Positions 1 through 7,942 of a stretch of 64,000 nt of DNA are shown one piece after another. The notes beneath the pieces were generated by a model. That model was not told the DNA's origin, made no database searches, and saw only the letters and a program-made list of their open reading frames with translations. This stretch comes from G965276675 sp965276675 (GTDB lineage Bacteria; Acidobacteriota; Terriglobia; Terriglobales; Acidobacteriaceae), in NCBI GenBank assembly GCA_965276675.1, contig OZ255624.1, positions 4,526,001-4,590,000 of the forward strand. The letters run 5' to 3'. The translations under genes were made by a program, and so were the position numbers. How positions within the stretch are numbered: the stretch's first letter is position 1; each line of letters starts with the position of its first letter.

Positions 1-1
1 C

Positions 2-469
2 GGCAAGATTGGCTGGCCAAAGGAGAAGGGCCGTGACGGGGAGCGCACGCCGATGCAGTGGGATGGCTCTCCAGAGGCTGGCTTCACCAAGAGCAGCACG
101 CCATGGCTGCCGGTTCCGGACAGCTACAAGACCATCAACGTTGCAGAGGAAGTGCGCAACGACGACTCGCTGCTGAACTGGTACAAGCAGCTGATTGCGC
201 TGCGCCGCGACAACCCGGCCCTGCACTCTGGCAAGCTTACGATGCTCAACGACACCGATGAGAATGTGCTCTCGTGGGTGCGGCAGGCGCCGGGACAGCC
301 CGCTGTCGTAGTCGCCTGCAACTTCACGGCGAGCCCGCAGAAGGTGGACCTGAGCAAAGGCGGCAAGAGCGCCAAGACGCTCATGAAGACGCCTGGATCA
401 AGCGATCCGGCATCGCTCGACGCGGTGCAGCTAACGCCGTATGGAGTGTATATCGGCCAGGTGCAGTAA
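2..469 (+). CDS. GH13 alpha-glucosidase/oligo-glucosidase, C-terminal part (5' cut by window edge)
   Basis: The reading frame is open from the window edge and codes for the last 155 residues of a GH13 enzyme acting on alpha-glucosides. The stretch GRDGERTPMQWD near the start is the conserved block of alpha-glucosidases, oligo-1,6-glucosidases and trehalose synthases just after the catalytic barrel core. It is followed by the INVAEEV..D..SLLNWYKQLIALRR helix that leads into the C-terminal beta-sandwich. The catalytic Asp/Glu residues lie upstream of the window, so substrate specificity cannot be decided. A terminator hairpin follows 35 bp after the stop. Confidence 0.88.
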   Translation, partial: GKIGWPKEKGRDGERTPMQWDGSPEAGFTKSSTPWLPVPDSYKTINVAEEVRNDDSLLNWYKQLIALRRDNPALHSGKLTMLNDTDENVLSWVRQAPGQPAVVVACNFTASPQKVDLSKGGKSAKTLMKTPGSSDPASLDAVQLTPYGVYIGQVQ

Positions 470-504
470 AGCGCAGTCCTAAGATAAAGCGCAGTGGCAG
501 ATAC

Positions 505-537
505 AAACGGCGTGCCCTAAGTGGCTGCGCCGTTTTT
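505..537 (+). terminator. Rho-independent terminator of the GH13 gene
   Basis: The arms AAACGGCG and CGCCGTTT form an 8-bp perfect stem around a 15-nt loop, and the 3' arm runs into a TTTTT tract. It lies 35 bp after the GH13 stop and overlaps the stop codon of the convergent glycosyltransferase gene, so it may partly stop both transcripts. Confidence 0.75.
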
Positions 538-1710
538 ATTTGCTACCGTGACAGTTTCATATGCAGAATAGACGCTTTCAAAGACCGCATCCCACGAAGC
601 AGTGAGCGCGTACGCGCGGGCGGCCTGCCGCATAAAGGCGTGGAGCTCCGGGTTGTCGAGAATGCCTGCCGTTGCCGCAGCGAACTCTGCATCTGGCGCA
701 ATGATGCCGGTCGCGCCGTCTCGGACGATGCCAGCGGGGCCACCATCCGGGGTGACAATCGCCGGGACGCCAGATGCCAGCGCCTCCAATACCACGTTGC
801 CAAAGGTGTCTGTGTGTGATGGAAAGACGAACAGGTCCATGTTCGCGTAGGCGCGCGCCAGTGCCGCGCCTCGCAAGACGCCGGGGAACTCTGCATTGGG
901 AAGCTGCGCCCTGAGCCATACCTCTTCGCCACCATGACCGACGATGAGAAAGCGGAAGCGGGTAAAGCCTTTGGCAAGTAGCTGCCGCCGCAGCTGAACC
1001 AGGAGCGCCACATTCTTCTCCACCGAGAGGCGGCCCACAAAGCCCAGAACCCACTCGGTGTCGGCCGGGTCGCGATCGCGATACTCCGGCGAAAACGCGT
1101 GCGTGTCCACCCCCCGCGACATCAGAAAGCACGTCCGTGCCGTCACCCGCTCGAGTGCCCGGCACAGCTCCTCGTTGGGAGCGAACAGAATACGCGCAAG
1201 CCGGTAAAAGCGCCCGCTGAGCCAGAGGGTTGTGTCTTCTATGCGCTTCTCTGCCCTGCCGGCATGGGTGGCCAGGTGGCGGGTAAAGCGTCCCGCACGA
1301 CGCGCAGCGTATTGATGCACATTGGTATGCCACGATGCGACCAGCGGCACCTTCAAGCGCGAGGCCATCCAGGCGCCCACCATACCGAGTTCGCTAGGGC
1401 CGGTGATGTGCACGATCTCCGGTCGGAAGCTGCGCAGGGCACGCATCATGCGGGGTAGGTAGCGCCAGTAGGCCAGATCGAAGCGCAGGTCTTTCTCGAT
1501 AGGAAATGAGTAGGCGCCGCGCGGCAGCTCGAGCGTCGAGACGTTGCCGTCCTGCGTGAACTCCAGCTCACGCGAGCCTGCGCGCACGCACAGGAATGGC
1601 AGATTCCGCCTGCGCGCAAAGGCCTCGAAGTGACGGCTGGTATGCGCGACGCCATTGACTTCATGGAAGGTGTCAGGAAAATACGCGACGCGCGGCGGAT
1701 TTGGGCGCAT
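517..1710 (-). CDS. GT4 glycosyltransferase, alpha-mannosyltransferase-like
   Basis: A 397-residue GT-B fold transferase. The N-terminus RVAYFPDTFHEVNGVAHTSRHF is the acceptor-side signature of GDP-mannose-dependent (MgtA/PimB-like) GT4 enzymes. The C-terminal donor domain has GVDTHAFSPE, a LGFVGRLSVEKN strand and the nucleotide-sugar motif SHTDTFGNVVLEALASGVP. I place the start at the ATG at 1710, because the longer in-frame version (1773) would run into the upstream PHP gene. The stop of that PHP gene is 34 bp upstream, so the two genes are likely co-transcribed. The exact acceptor is unknown; a role in glycolipid or exopolysaccharide mannosylation is inferred from the family. Confidence 0.85.
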   Translation of the reverse strand: MRPNPPRVAYFPDTFHEVNGVAHTSRHFEAFARRRNLPFLCVRAGSRELEFTQDGNVSTLELPRGAYSFPIEKDLRFDLAYWRYLPRMMRALRSFRPEIVHITGPSELGMVGAWMASRLKVPLVASWHTNVHQYAARRAGRFTRHLATHAGRAEKRIEDTTLWLSGRFYRLARILFAPNEELCRALERVTARTCFLMSRGVDTHAFSPEYRDRDPADTEWVLGFVGRLSVEKNVALLVQLRRQLLAKGFTRFRFLIVGHGGEEVWLRAQLPNAEFPGVLRGAALARAYANMDLFVFPSHTDTFGNVVLEALASGVPAIVTPDGGPAGIVRDGATGIIAPDAEFAAATAGILDNPELHAFMRQAARAYALTASWDAVFESVYSAYETVTVANKNGAAT

Positions 1711-1744
1711 AGCGAGAGTGTATGCGTCCAGATTCAAAAATGAG

Positions 1745-2914
1745 TTAGAAAGCTTCCTGGTCGCCGAGTGCAAATTGCAGCTGTCGCGATTCGTTCCATG
1801 CCAGGCGCAGACTGCCGCTGACCGGCGCCTGCCCCATCAGCCGGACGATGGCAACCCCGACCCGCAGGGCGAGCGGTGCGCGATCGGTTTTCCAAAGGGA
1901 GCGCATGGGTTGAGGCACCCCATTTGCGTCCGGATGATAGGTGCGCTCATCCCAGCGGCGCGAGCCCTCAGGAAAATCTGGGTAGTCGCGGATGGCGTCC
2001 ACGGTCGATTGCATGATGCGGTGCTTCCAGGGCTCCGCGTACTGCGTCATAAAGAGCACATGGCTGCGGCCCTCTGTCCGGACCTCCTGCACAAACTCGT
2101 TGAATGACGTAGCCTGCGTCAGATTGATGTTGGCGTTGGGCTCTACCCCATGCCGGTCGCCGCCAGAGATGAGCAGCTTATTCCACCGGCGCGCCAGCTG
2201 CTTCACGGTGCGGTTCTCATCCCAGTTCCGCAGGCCGTTCAATTCGAGCGCATGCATGAACTCGCCATTCCGTATCATAAATTCATCGACACGCTGAGCA
2301 TGGAGCTCACGGCCTATGTCGTACAGGTCCCACATGGGGTGGTTGAAGACGATCAGCACATTGGGCAGGGCGTGCAGGGCGGAGAGCAGCTCTGTGAGCC
2401 GTTGGTCCGAGGGCGCGGCGGTGAATTCTTCAAAGGTCCGCATCCATTCGGCGCCGGTGTTGCTGGGCAGGTTGTGAATGCCGAGGTGAAAGGCCTGGTC
2501 GCCACGGAAGGGGGTGGTCCACTCGACGGAGACGGGAATGTGGCGGGCGCTCGCTACCGTGCGCAGCAGCATGGGCGCCTGGATGTCGTCGTGGTCCGTG
2601 ATGGAGACGAGCGCGGGGATCTGCAACCGCTCCTGAATCTGGTTTCGCTCCAGATCGAAGGCGAGGCGCGGGGTAAGCGGTGGGGTCCAGTAGCTTCTGG
2701 CGTAGTCGACTTTGAAGCCGTTCTTGCGCGTATGGAAGCGTTCACAGTGCGAGTAGAGGGTTCCCGCCCAACCCTTGTCGGCGACGAGATGGATGATGAA
2801 GTCTAGCGTTTCTTTGGAGCGATTTGTGTGACTGTGGAGCGAAACGCCGGTCGCGAAGTCCTGAGCAGCGTGTGGATTGTTCCAGAGATACGAGATCTGC
2901 GATCCGTTTATCAC
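1745..2914 (-). CDS. PHP-domain metal-dependent phosphoesterase-like protein
   Basis: A 389-residue protein with the metal-ligand motifs of the PHP (polymerase and histidinol phosphatase) superfamily in order: SLHSHTN near residue 27, SITDHDD in the middle, VFNHPMW, and GGDRHGV near the C-terminus. These Asp/His clusters would bind two or three metal ions for phosphoester hydrolysis. The GTG start at 2914 is chosen because GAGGAAC sits just upstream, and the N-terminal extension of the longer frame has no domain character. It precedes and probably shares a transcript with the GT4 glycosyltransferase, suggesting a role in the same glycan or lipid pathway; the substrate is not known. Confidence 0.75.
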   Translation of the reverse strand: MINGSQISYLWNNPHAAQDFATGVSLHSHTNRSKETLDFIIHLVADKGWAGTLYSHCERFHTRKNGFKVDYARSYWTPPLTPRLAFDLERNQIQERLQIPALVSITDHDDIQAPMLLRTVASARHIPVSVEWTTPFRGDQAFHLGIHNLPSNTGAEWMRTFEEFTAAPSDQRLTELLSALHALPNVLIVFNHPMWDLYDIGRELHAQRVDEFMIRNGEFMHALELNGLRNWDENRTVKQLARRWNKLLISGGDRHGVEPNANINLTQATSFNEFVQEVRTEGRSHVLFMTQYAEPWKHRIMQSTVDAIRDYPDFPEGSRRWDERTYHPDANGVPQPMRSLWKTDRAPLALRVGVAIVRLMGQAPVSGSLRLAWNESRQLQFALGDQEAF

Positions 2915-3160
2915 TGTTCCTCCTCGGGCTTGCTGGGTCAGCTTGCGGGGTTCAGTATGAGGAGGACATGATGAACAAGCGATTACGGGCACAACAAAGA
3001 GTGCAGAAAAGTGCTCCACCTAAAGTGCAATTGTGCCTAATGAATAAACACGTTGTTATGCAGGCTCAGAGCTGAATCCATATCCATGCGCTGAACTTCG
3101 GAAGCGCTTTCCGGATCGGCGTCGAGTTTAAGCGACTCCCCACGCTAGGAAGTACGGCTG

Positions 3161-4120
3161 TTACCGCGTCTTTGCGATCTCGGGGCCCAGCAATTGATCT
3201 TCTTCGAGCGCAGGAGTGGTGTGCCTGGCCTCGGGGTCCAGGTGATTGACGGTGAGACCAGCCTTTAGCAGCTCCAGCGCCTCCTCCGGCGTGTCGGCGA
3301 ACTGGAAGAGCTCCCGGTCTTTCGCCGAGATGGCGCCCTTCTCCACGAGCACTTTCAGATCGATCACGGAGTTCCAGTAGCTCGAACCGTAGATGACTAC
3401 GGTGATCTTCTTGGCCAGCTTCTCGGTCTGCAGTAGCGTCAGGATCTCAAACGCCTCGTCCATGGTGCCGAAGCCGCCCGGGAAGACCACCAGCGCTTTG
3501 GCCAGGTAAGCGAACCAGTACTTGCGCATGAAGAAATAATGGAACTCGAAGTTGAGCGACGGCGTGATGTATGGGTTAGGAGCTTGTTCAAACGGCAGCC
3601 GGATGTTGAGGCCGATGGTCTGGCCCCCGGCTTCGTAGGCGCCGCGGTTTGCCGCCTCCATGATGCCCGGGCCGCCGCCCGAGGTGACAACAAAGCGGTG
3701 CCGCCGGCTTTTGAGCGTGAGGGTCCACTCGGTGAGCAGGTGGGCTAACCGGCGCGCGTCCTCGTAGTAGTGGGCCATCTCGACGGCCGCCTCCGCACGC
3801 CGCAGCTTGAGCTCGGAGGCGGTTCCCTCTTCGACCTCGTGCGCACTGGCTGGCTGCTCCTCTTGTGGAGCCGGCTGGGCAGAGCCGGGCTTATCCAGCA
3901 GCTCAAGCTGGCGGCTGGCTTCGTCATGCGCGATGAAGCGGGCGGAGCCGAAGAAGACGACCGTGTCCTGGATGCGCTCGCGGCGGAAGCGCGCCAGCGG
4001 CTCGGAGTACTCGGCCATGATGCGGATCAGCCGGCCATCCGGGCTGTTCAGGAAAGCAGGGTTTTCGTAGGCAAGCGGCGCGCTCTGGAGCTCCGGGGGG
4101 AGAGTGGGTTTCTTTGGCAT
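3161..4120 (-). CDS. LOG-family Rossmann-fold protein (TIGR00730-like)
   Basis: A 319-residue protein of the LOG/lysine-decarboxylase-like family. It carries the nucleotide-binding block SGGGPGIMEAANRGA around residue 147 and the family signature PGGFGTMDE at 214-222. Characterised members cleave ribose-5-phosphate from cytokinin or other nucleoside 5'-monophosphates. The protein is longer than typical bacterial LOGs (about 190 aa): it has about 130 N-terminal residues including a Gln/Pro/Glu-rich stretch (about 79-100), placing it in the larger TIGR00730 group. Physiological substrate unknown. The next minus-strand gene upstream is a small membrane protein 80 bp away. Confidence 0.82.
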   Translation of the reverse strand: MPKKPTLPPELQSAPLAYENPAFLNSPDGRLIRIMAEYSEPLARFRRERIQDTVVFFGSARFIAHDEASRQLELLDKPGSAQPAPQEEQPASAHEVEEGTASELKLRRAEAAVEMAHYYEDARRLAHLLTEWTLTLKSRRHRFVVTSGGGPGIMEAANRGAYEAGGQTIGLNIRLPFEQAPNPYITPSLNFEFHYFFMRKYWFAYLAKALVVFPGGFGTMDEAFEILTLLQTEKLAKKITVVIYGSSYWNSVIDLKVLVEKGAISAKDRELFQFADTPEEALELLKAGLTVNHLDPEARHTTPALEEDQLLGPEIAKTR

Positions 4121-4200
4121 TGGATAGAACCGTGTTCAGGGTGAAGGTAGAGGCGGCCAAAAACTGTAACCGGGACTCGTCGGCGCGCACCGAAATAAAG

Positions 4201-4548
4201 CTAAGAGCGCGGGAGACGGCGGCGAAAGACTTCGGTGATGGCGATCCAGATGTTCAGCACTCCCAGGCCGGAGACGATGCCGCGCACGGCTCCGTAGGAC
4301 AGAAATGTAGCTACAGCCGGCCAGTGATTCAGAAAAGAATTGTTCTTCCAGATGGGCATCCACGGCAGCAGCAGGACGATGATACCGACGTACACGCGCA
4401 GCACGATGAACAGGATGAGTTCAATTACGCGCAGCCACACCGGAATGCGCGATGGCCGGTTGCGCACGGCTGAGGAAGTGGAAGCCGAAGTCGTTGCCTT
4501 ACCTGAAGATGCACGGCCTGGAGGAAAGAGGTTGTGCTGTTGCGACAT
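4201..4548 (-). CDS. small membrane protein of unknown function
   Basis: A 115-residue protein with a Ser/Thr-rich cytosolic N-terminus (about 40 residues) followed by two hydrophobic stretches, one around VIELILFIVLRVYVGIIVLL and one around the ATFLSYGAVRGIVSGLGVLN segment. It ends in a basic tail FRRRLPRS. I do not recognise a named family. Codon use matches the neighbours. It lies between typA and the LOG-family gene, all on the minus strand, with a hairpin just upstream of its start. Confidence 0.65.
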   Translation of the reverse strand: MSQQHNLFPPGRASSGKATTSASTSSAVRNRPSRIPVWLRVIELILFIVLRVYVGIIVLLLPWMPIWKNNSFLNHWPAVATFLSYGAVRGIVSGLGVLNIWIAITEVFRRRLPRS

Positions 4549-4562
4549 GCCCTAAAACCTGA

Positions 4563-4584
4563 GGAGCGGCGCCAAGGCCGCTCC
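4563..4584 (-). terminator. hairpin between typA and the small membrane protein
   Basis: GGAGCGGC and GCCGCTCC form an 8-bp perfect stem with a 6-nt loop. Read on the minus strand, the stem is followed a few bases later by TTTT. It lies 137 bp after the typA stop and about 15 bp before the next start, so it may end typA transcription or sit in the leader of the next gene. Confidence 0.5.
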
Positions 4585-4674
4585 AAGTTTCCACACTACC
4601 ATACCGGGTCCTAGACGAGGCACGGGAGCTTGGTTGAGCAGCGCTTCGCGCCGAATCTTAGATACAAGATGAAG

Positions 4675-4714
4675 CAGATCTTTCGACTCCACCTTCGGTT
4701 ACGCTCAAGATGAC
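4675..4714. repeat. dispersed intergenic repeat, copy 1
   Basis: A stretch ending CGCTCAAGATGAC after a CTTTCGACTC-type start resembles the intergenic stretch at 12285-12327 (CCTTCGGCTAC ... CGCTCAGGATGAC). Both sit next to the 3' end of minus-strand genes. Only the ends are conserved. Confidence 0.45.
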
Positions 4715-4720
4715 AACCGA

Positions 4721-6535
4721 TCAAACCGTGACGGCGCTCCGCCGGGGCCGCCGGTTGGCCTGCAGAATCTTTTTGCGGAGCCGCAGCGACTTGGGTGTGA
4801 CCTCCACTAATTCATCCTCGGCGATGAACTCGATGGACTGTTCGAGGTTCAGCGCCTTCACCGGCACCAGGCGGATCGCCTCATCCGCGCTCGAAGCACG
4901 CATGTTGGTGAGCTTTTTTTCGCGGACTGCGTTGACGTCAAGATCGTTTTCGCGCGAGTGCTCACCGACGATCATGCCTTCGTAGACTTCCGTCGTAGGA
5001 TTGACGAAGAGCGTGCCGCGATCCTGAAGACCATCCAGCGCGTAAGCCGTGGTGAGGCCGGTGCGGTCCGAGATTAGGGCTCCGGACGGCCGCTGCGGAA
5101 TCTCACCCTGGTAGGCAATGTAGCCGTCGAAGATAGAGTTCATCACGATGGTGCCGCGGGTTTCCGTCAGCATCTCGTTGCGCAGGCCGATCAGGCCACG
5201 GCTGGGCACGCGGAACTCCATGCGGACGCGGCCATAACCGTGGTTGTTCATCTTGACCATCTCGCCCTTGCGCGGCCCCAGGCGCTCGATGACCGTGCCG
5301 ACGAAGTTGTCGGGAACGTCGATGGTGAGCCGTTCAACCGGCTCCATGGTCTTGCCGTCGACAGTGCGGGTGACGATCTCCGGACGACCGACCATCAGCT
5401 CAAAGCCTTCGCGGCGCATCATCTCGATCAGGATCGCCAGCTGCAACTCGCCGCGTCCCAGGACCTTGAAGCTGTCCGGGCTGCCCGTCTCTTCCATGCG
5501 GATGGAGACGTTGGTGAGTAGCTCTTTGTCCAGGCGCTCGCGGAGGTTGCGGGAGGTAACGTACTGGCCTTCGCGGCCAGCAGTGGGGGAGTTGTTGACC
5601 GAGAACTGCATGGCGATGGTTGGCTCATCGATGACGATGAGGGGCAACGGAGCGGGGTTCTCGATGTCTACGATGGTCTCGCCGATGGTGATGCCGGTGA
5701 CGCCAGCGATGGCGACAATGTCGCCAATCTCGGTCGAGTTGATGTCGACACGTTTTAGTCCGTCAAAGGAGAAGAGCTTGGTGATCTTGGTCTTCTGCAG
5801 GGAGCCGTCGCGCTTGGAGATCTGAACCTCATCGCCGGTGTGGAGCGTACCGCTGAAGACCCGCGCGATGCCCAGCCGGCCGAGGTAGTCGGAGTAGTCC
5901 AGGTTGGCGATCTGGATCTGCAGTGCGCCATTGGGATTGCCGTGGGCGGCTGGGAGGGCGGTGAGGATGGTCTCAAAGAGCGGCTGGAGATCGACGCCGG
6001 GCACGTCGATGGAGGTGCTGGCCGTTCCCACCTTGGCGTTGGTGTAAAGAACTGGAAAGTTCAGCTGATCTTCCGCAGCATCCAGGTCGATAAAGAGGTC
6101 ATAGACCTCGTTCAGGACCTCCTGAGGGCGGGCGTCCGGGCGGTCGATCTTGTTGATGACCAGGATAGGAGGGAGCTTGGCCTCGAGGGCTTTGGAAAGA
6201 ACGTAACGGGTCTGCGGCAGGGGGCCTTCGGAGGCATCCACCAGGAGCATGACGCCGTCGACCATTTGAAGCGCGCGCTCGACCTCACCGCCGAAGTCGG
6301 CGTGGCCTGGCGTGTCGACAATGTTGATCTTGGAATCCTTGAAGTGAATGGCGGTGTTCTTGGCAAGGATGGTGATGCCGCGCTCTTTTTCCAGCTCATT
6401 CGAATCCATAACGCGCTCGATGATGGTCTCGTTCGAGCGATAGGTACCGGCCTGGCGGAGAAGGGCGTCGACCAGCGTGGTCTTACCGTGGTCGACGTGG
6501 GCGATGATAGCGATGTTGCGAATTCCGGTACTCAC
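4721..6535 (-). CDS. typA: ribosome-associated translational GTPase TypA/BipA
   Basis: A 604-residue GTPase. The G domain shows G1 AHVDHGKT, the G2-region RGITI, G3 DTPGHAD and G4 NKID, followed by the EF-G-like domains II, III and V and the BipA-specific C-terminal domain (for example GEHSRENDLDVN and KKLTNMRAS). TypA binds the 70S ribosome and aids 50S assembly and stress or low-temperature adaptation. The GTG at 6535 is preferred to the upstream ATG at 6571, because AAGGAAG lies 8 bp before it and homologues begin close to RNIAIIAHVDH. The IS1595-type transposon is inserted about 90 bp upstream and may have changed its promoter. Confidence 0.95.
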   Translation of the reverse strand: MSTGIRNIAIIAHVDHGKTTLVDALLRQAGTYRSNETIIERVMDSNELEKERGITILAKNTAIHFKDSKINIVDTPGHADFGGEVERALQMVDGVMLLVDASEGPLPQTRYVLSKALEAKLPPILVINKIDRPDARPQEVLNEVYDLFIDLDAAEDQLNFPVLYTNAKVGTASTSIDVPGVDLQPLFETILTALPAAHGNPNGALQIQIANLDYSDYLGRLGIARVFSGTLHTGDEVQISKRDGSLQKTKITKLFSFDGLKRVDINSTEIGDIVAIAGVTGITIGETIVDIENPAPLPLIVIDEPTIAMQFSVNNSPTAGREGQYVTSRNLRERLDKELLTNVSIRMEETGSPDSFKVLGRGELQLAILIEMMRREGFELMVGRPEIVTRTVDGKTMEPVERLTIDVPDNFVGTVIERLGPRKGEMVKMNNHGYGRVRMEFRVPSRGLIGLRNEMLTETRGTIVMNSIFDGYIAYQGEIPQRPSGALISDRTGLTTAYALDGLQDRGTLFVNPTTEVYEGMIVGEHSRENDLDVNAVREKKLTNMRASSADEAIRLVPVKALNLEQSIEFIAEDELVEVTPKSLRLRKKILQANRRPRRSAVTV

Positions 6536-6618
6536 GTGTGGTGATCTTCCTTTTCGGGGTGTGCCAGGCACCAGGGGGTACCCCTACCCTTTTTGTCTAA
6601 AGTCCTGCAAACAAATGA

Positions 6619-6626
6619 CTTATGTT
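6619..6626 (+). repeat. target-site duplication, left copy (CTTATGTT)
   Basis: The octamer CTTATGTT directly abuts the left inverted repeat and recurs exactly at 8996-9003 after the right repeat. An 8-bp duplication is what IS1595-family transposases produce. Confidence 0.88.
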
Positions 6627-6649
6627 GGCATAAATATAGTTGACTAACC
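6627..6649 (+). repeat. left terminal inverted repeat of the transposon
   Basis: It begins GGCATAAATATAGTTGACT and is the imperfect reverse complement of 8973-8995, with four mismatches in 23 bp. Confidence 0.88.
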
Positions 6650-6730
6650 TAATTTCAAGGGTTCGGTTTGTTAAACTTTGATTTGTCGCTTTGCATTGGC
6701 ATCTTTCTACTGCCTCAATAGTCACCATGA

Positions 6731-7012
6731 GGTAACCCGCAAGAGCTTGATCTTCATGGGTACTTGGGGTACTTTAAATCAGGTTACCAAAAACTCTTTT
6801 AGTCTTCTTTTGTGGTTCAATAAATGTAGGTTGCGTCGCAGGTAGCAACCGGCCAGCAGACTGGAATCTGTGACCGGCTGGTTGGAAGTTAAGTTGTAGA
6901 GCGGTAGATGTAGCGGTTGGGAACCGGAATCGCCTTGGACCCTGCCAAGAGTAGAAGGCATCCCTTGGAAGATCGTTTATCCCGCGCAAGCTAGTGTCCC
7001 TCTGGCTTGCGC
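6731..7012 (+). ncRNA. candidate structured RNA/leader region inside the transposon
   Basis: This roughly 280-bp stretch has no convincing gene but holds a series of stems, most of them perfect. GGTAACC/GGTTACC lie at 6731-6737 and 6782-6788, and GGTTGC/GCAACC at 6829-6834 and 6845-6850. A longer imperfect stem spans 6847-6886 and reuses the AACC of the previous one. CGGTT/AACCG lie at 6914-6926, CTTGG/CCAAG at 6934-6949, and GCGCAAGC/GCTTGCGC at 6984-7012. It ends 44 bp before the first passenger gene. It could be an RNA leader, an independent non-coding RNA, or DNA sites for the transposase; no known RNA family is recognised. Confidence 0.35.
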
Positions 7013-7055
7013 TTCACCGTCTTCTCATGGGTTCGAGTTTACCAGAGGATTACAT

Positions 7056-7235
7056 ATGCTCTCCGAAGAAAAAGCGAAACCCGCCGAGATGGTCCGGTTT
7101 GAGTCCGCTTTGAGACGGGTGTTGCAGGTGTCCAAGGAAGACCTGAAGCGCCTCAGCACCAGCCAAGAAGCAAAGAACGCTGTGAAGCAGAAGCGTGGTC
7201 CTAGACCTAAACGCGTTGCTCCGATAAGCAGGTAG
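7056..7235 (+). CDS. 59-aa basic protein, transposon passenger gene 1
   Basis: A 59-residue gene beginning MLSEEKAKPAEMVRFESALR and ending in the basic tail QKRGPRPKRVAPISR. It has a mixed-charge amphipathic helix (residues about 10-35) and a Lys/Arg/Pro-rich C-terminus that could contact nucleic acid. The start follows an AGAGG-type ribosome site. It stops 4 bp before the next gene, so the three passenger genes look like one operon. Function unknown; I infer an accessory or DNA-binding role only from charge and position. Confidence 0.65.
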   Translation: MLSEEKAKPAEMVRFESALRRVLQVSKEDLKRLSTSQEAKNAVKQKRGPRPKRVAPISR

Positions 7236-7239
7236 TCTG

Positions 7240-7653
7240 ATGTTTAAGAGAATTCGGGAAACGAAGAGAGTTCTCTCCTACAGGCTAGTGAAGACTAGCC
7301 CATCTGAGACGCCTGACATTCTCATCGTCGCGGTTACGGGAGTCTCGCTTAATAAGACATCGCGAAGTGTCGCGAAACTTATGGAATCTGCTTTGTTTGT
7401 GGTGCTGATGGGCATTGGTGCAAAGCTAATCGGTCAAGGCGTTTCTCATATAACTCAGCAGAAAGTTGTTTCCCTAGTAACCGTCGTTGGGTTATTAGGA
7501 TCCCTTCTCGGGTATGTAGGTCATGCCACACTCCAGCAATTTCGGAAAAAGCTACAGGAGCACTTCAAGGTCTCCGAAAGGCTTGCGCCGTATGTTGGCC
7601 ACAAGTTGCATTCCACCCTTCGGATCTTAAAAGGCGTGACTAGGAGTGCCTAA
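7240..7653 (+). CDS. 137-aa membrane protein, transposon passenger gene 2
   Basis: A 137-residue protein with a basic N-terminus and two hydrophobic segments, around residues 46-65 (SALFVVLMGIGAKLIGQGV) and 76-95 (VVSLVTVVGLLGSLLGYVGH). A cationic amphipathic tail rich in Lys, His and Arg follows. The start lies 4 bp after the preceding stop and the end overlaps the next gene by 8 bp, so translation is probably coupled. No named family is recognised. Base composition is that of the transposon rather than the host genes. Confidence 0.6.
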   Translation: MFKRIRETKRVLSYRLVKTSPSETPDILIVAVTGVSLNKTSRSVAKLMESALFVVLMGIGAKLIGQGVSHITQQKVVSLVTVVGLLGSLLGYVGHATLQQFRKKLQEHFKVSERLAPYVGHKLHSTLRILKGVTRSA

Positions 7654-7876
7654 ACAGATTCAGACGGAGACCGGGGACGAAGGCACACGCTTAGCTGTAA
7701 CGATTCAGGAAAAGGCTCGCGTGTTTATGCAGATTGGAGTGAGCTTGGTAATACTTTTCGTTGGCATCCTTATTCTTACGACCCCCAATCGCCTATTGCC
7801 TACTTCGTTCGATGAGGGCACAAAGCGCATTGCTACTGGATGGATAGGTGCGGTCGTGGGATATTGGCTTTCCTGA
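7646..7876 (+). CDS. 76-aa membrane protein, transposon passenger gene 3
   Basis: A 76-residue protein starting at a GTG that overlaps the end of the previous gene by 8 bp. AGGAG-like bases directly precede the start. The first 25 residues are polar. A strong transmembrane segment follows (IGVSLVILFVGILILTTP), and a second short hydrophobic end GWIGAVVGYWLS closes the protein. It resembles small inner-membrane proteins, but no family is recognised. It converges on the transposase gene. Confidence 0.55.
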   Translation: MPKQIQTETGDEGTRLAVTIQEKARVFMQIGVSLVILFVGILILTTPNRLLPTSFDEGTKRIATGWIGAVVGYWLS

Positions 7877-7908
7877 TCTTATCCTCCCGCAAAGTGACTC
7901 TATAGTCG

Positions 7909-7932
7909 GCGCGGCTTCGGACCGCGCTTCTT
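7909..7932. terminator. hairpin between convergent passenger and transposase genes
   Basis: GCGCGG and CCGCGC form a 6-bp perfect stem with a 7-nt loop, followed on the plus strand by TTCTTCC. Its place between convergent genes fits a terminator. Confidence 0.45.
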
Positions 7933-7942
7933 CCGGTAAGGG

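Noticed and set aside
6774..6989. A 71-residue frame on the minus strand inside the transposon's non-coding arm
   Set aside because: It is rich in Arg/Pro/Thr with no family character, has no good ribosome site, and crosses several stem-loops that explain the sequence better.
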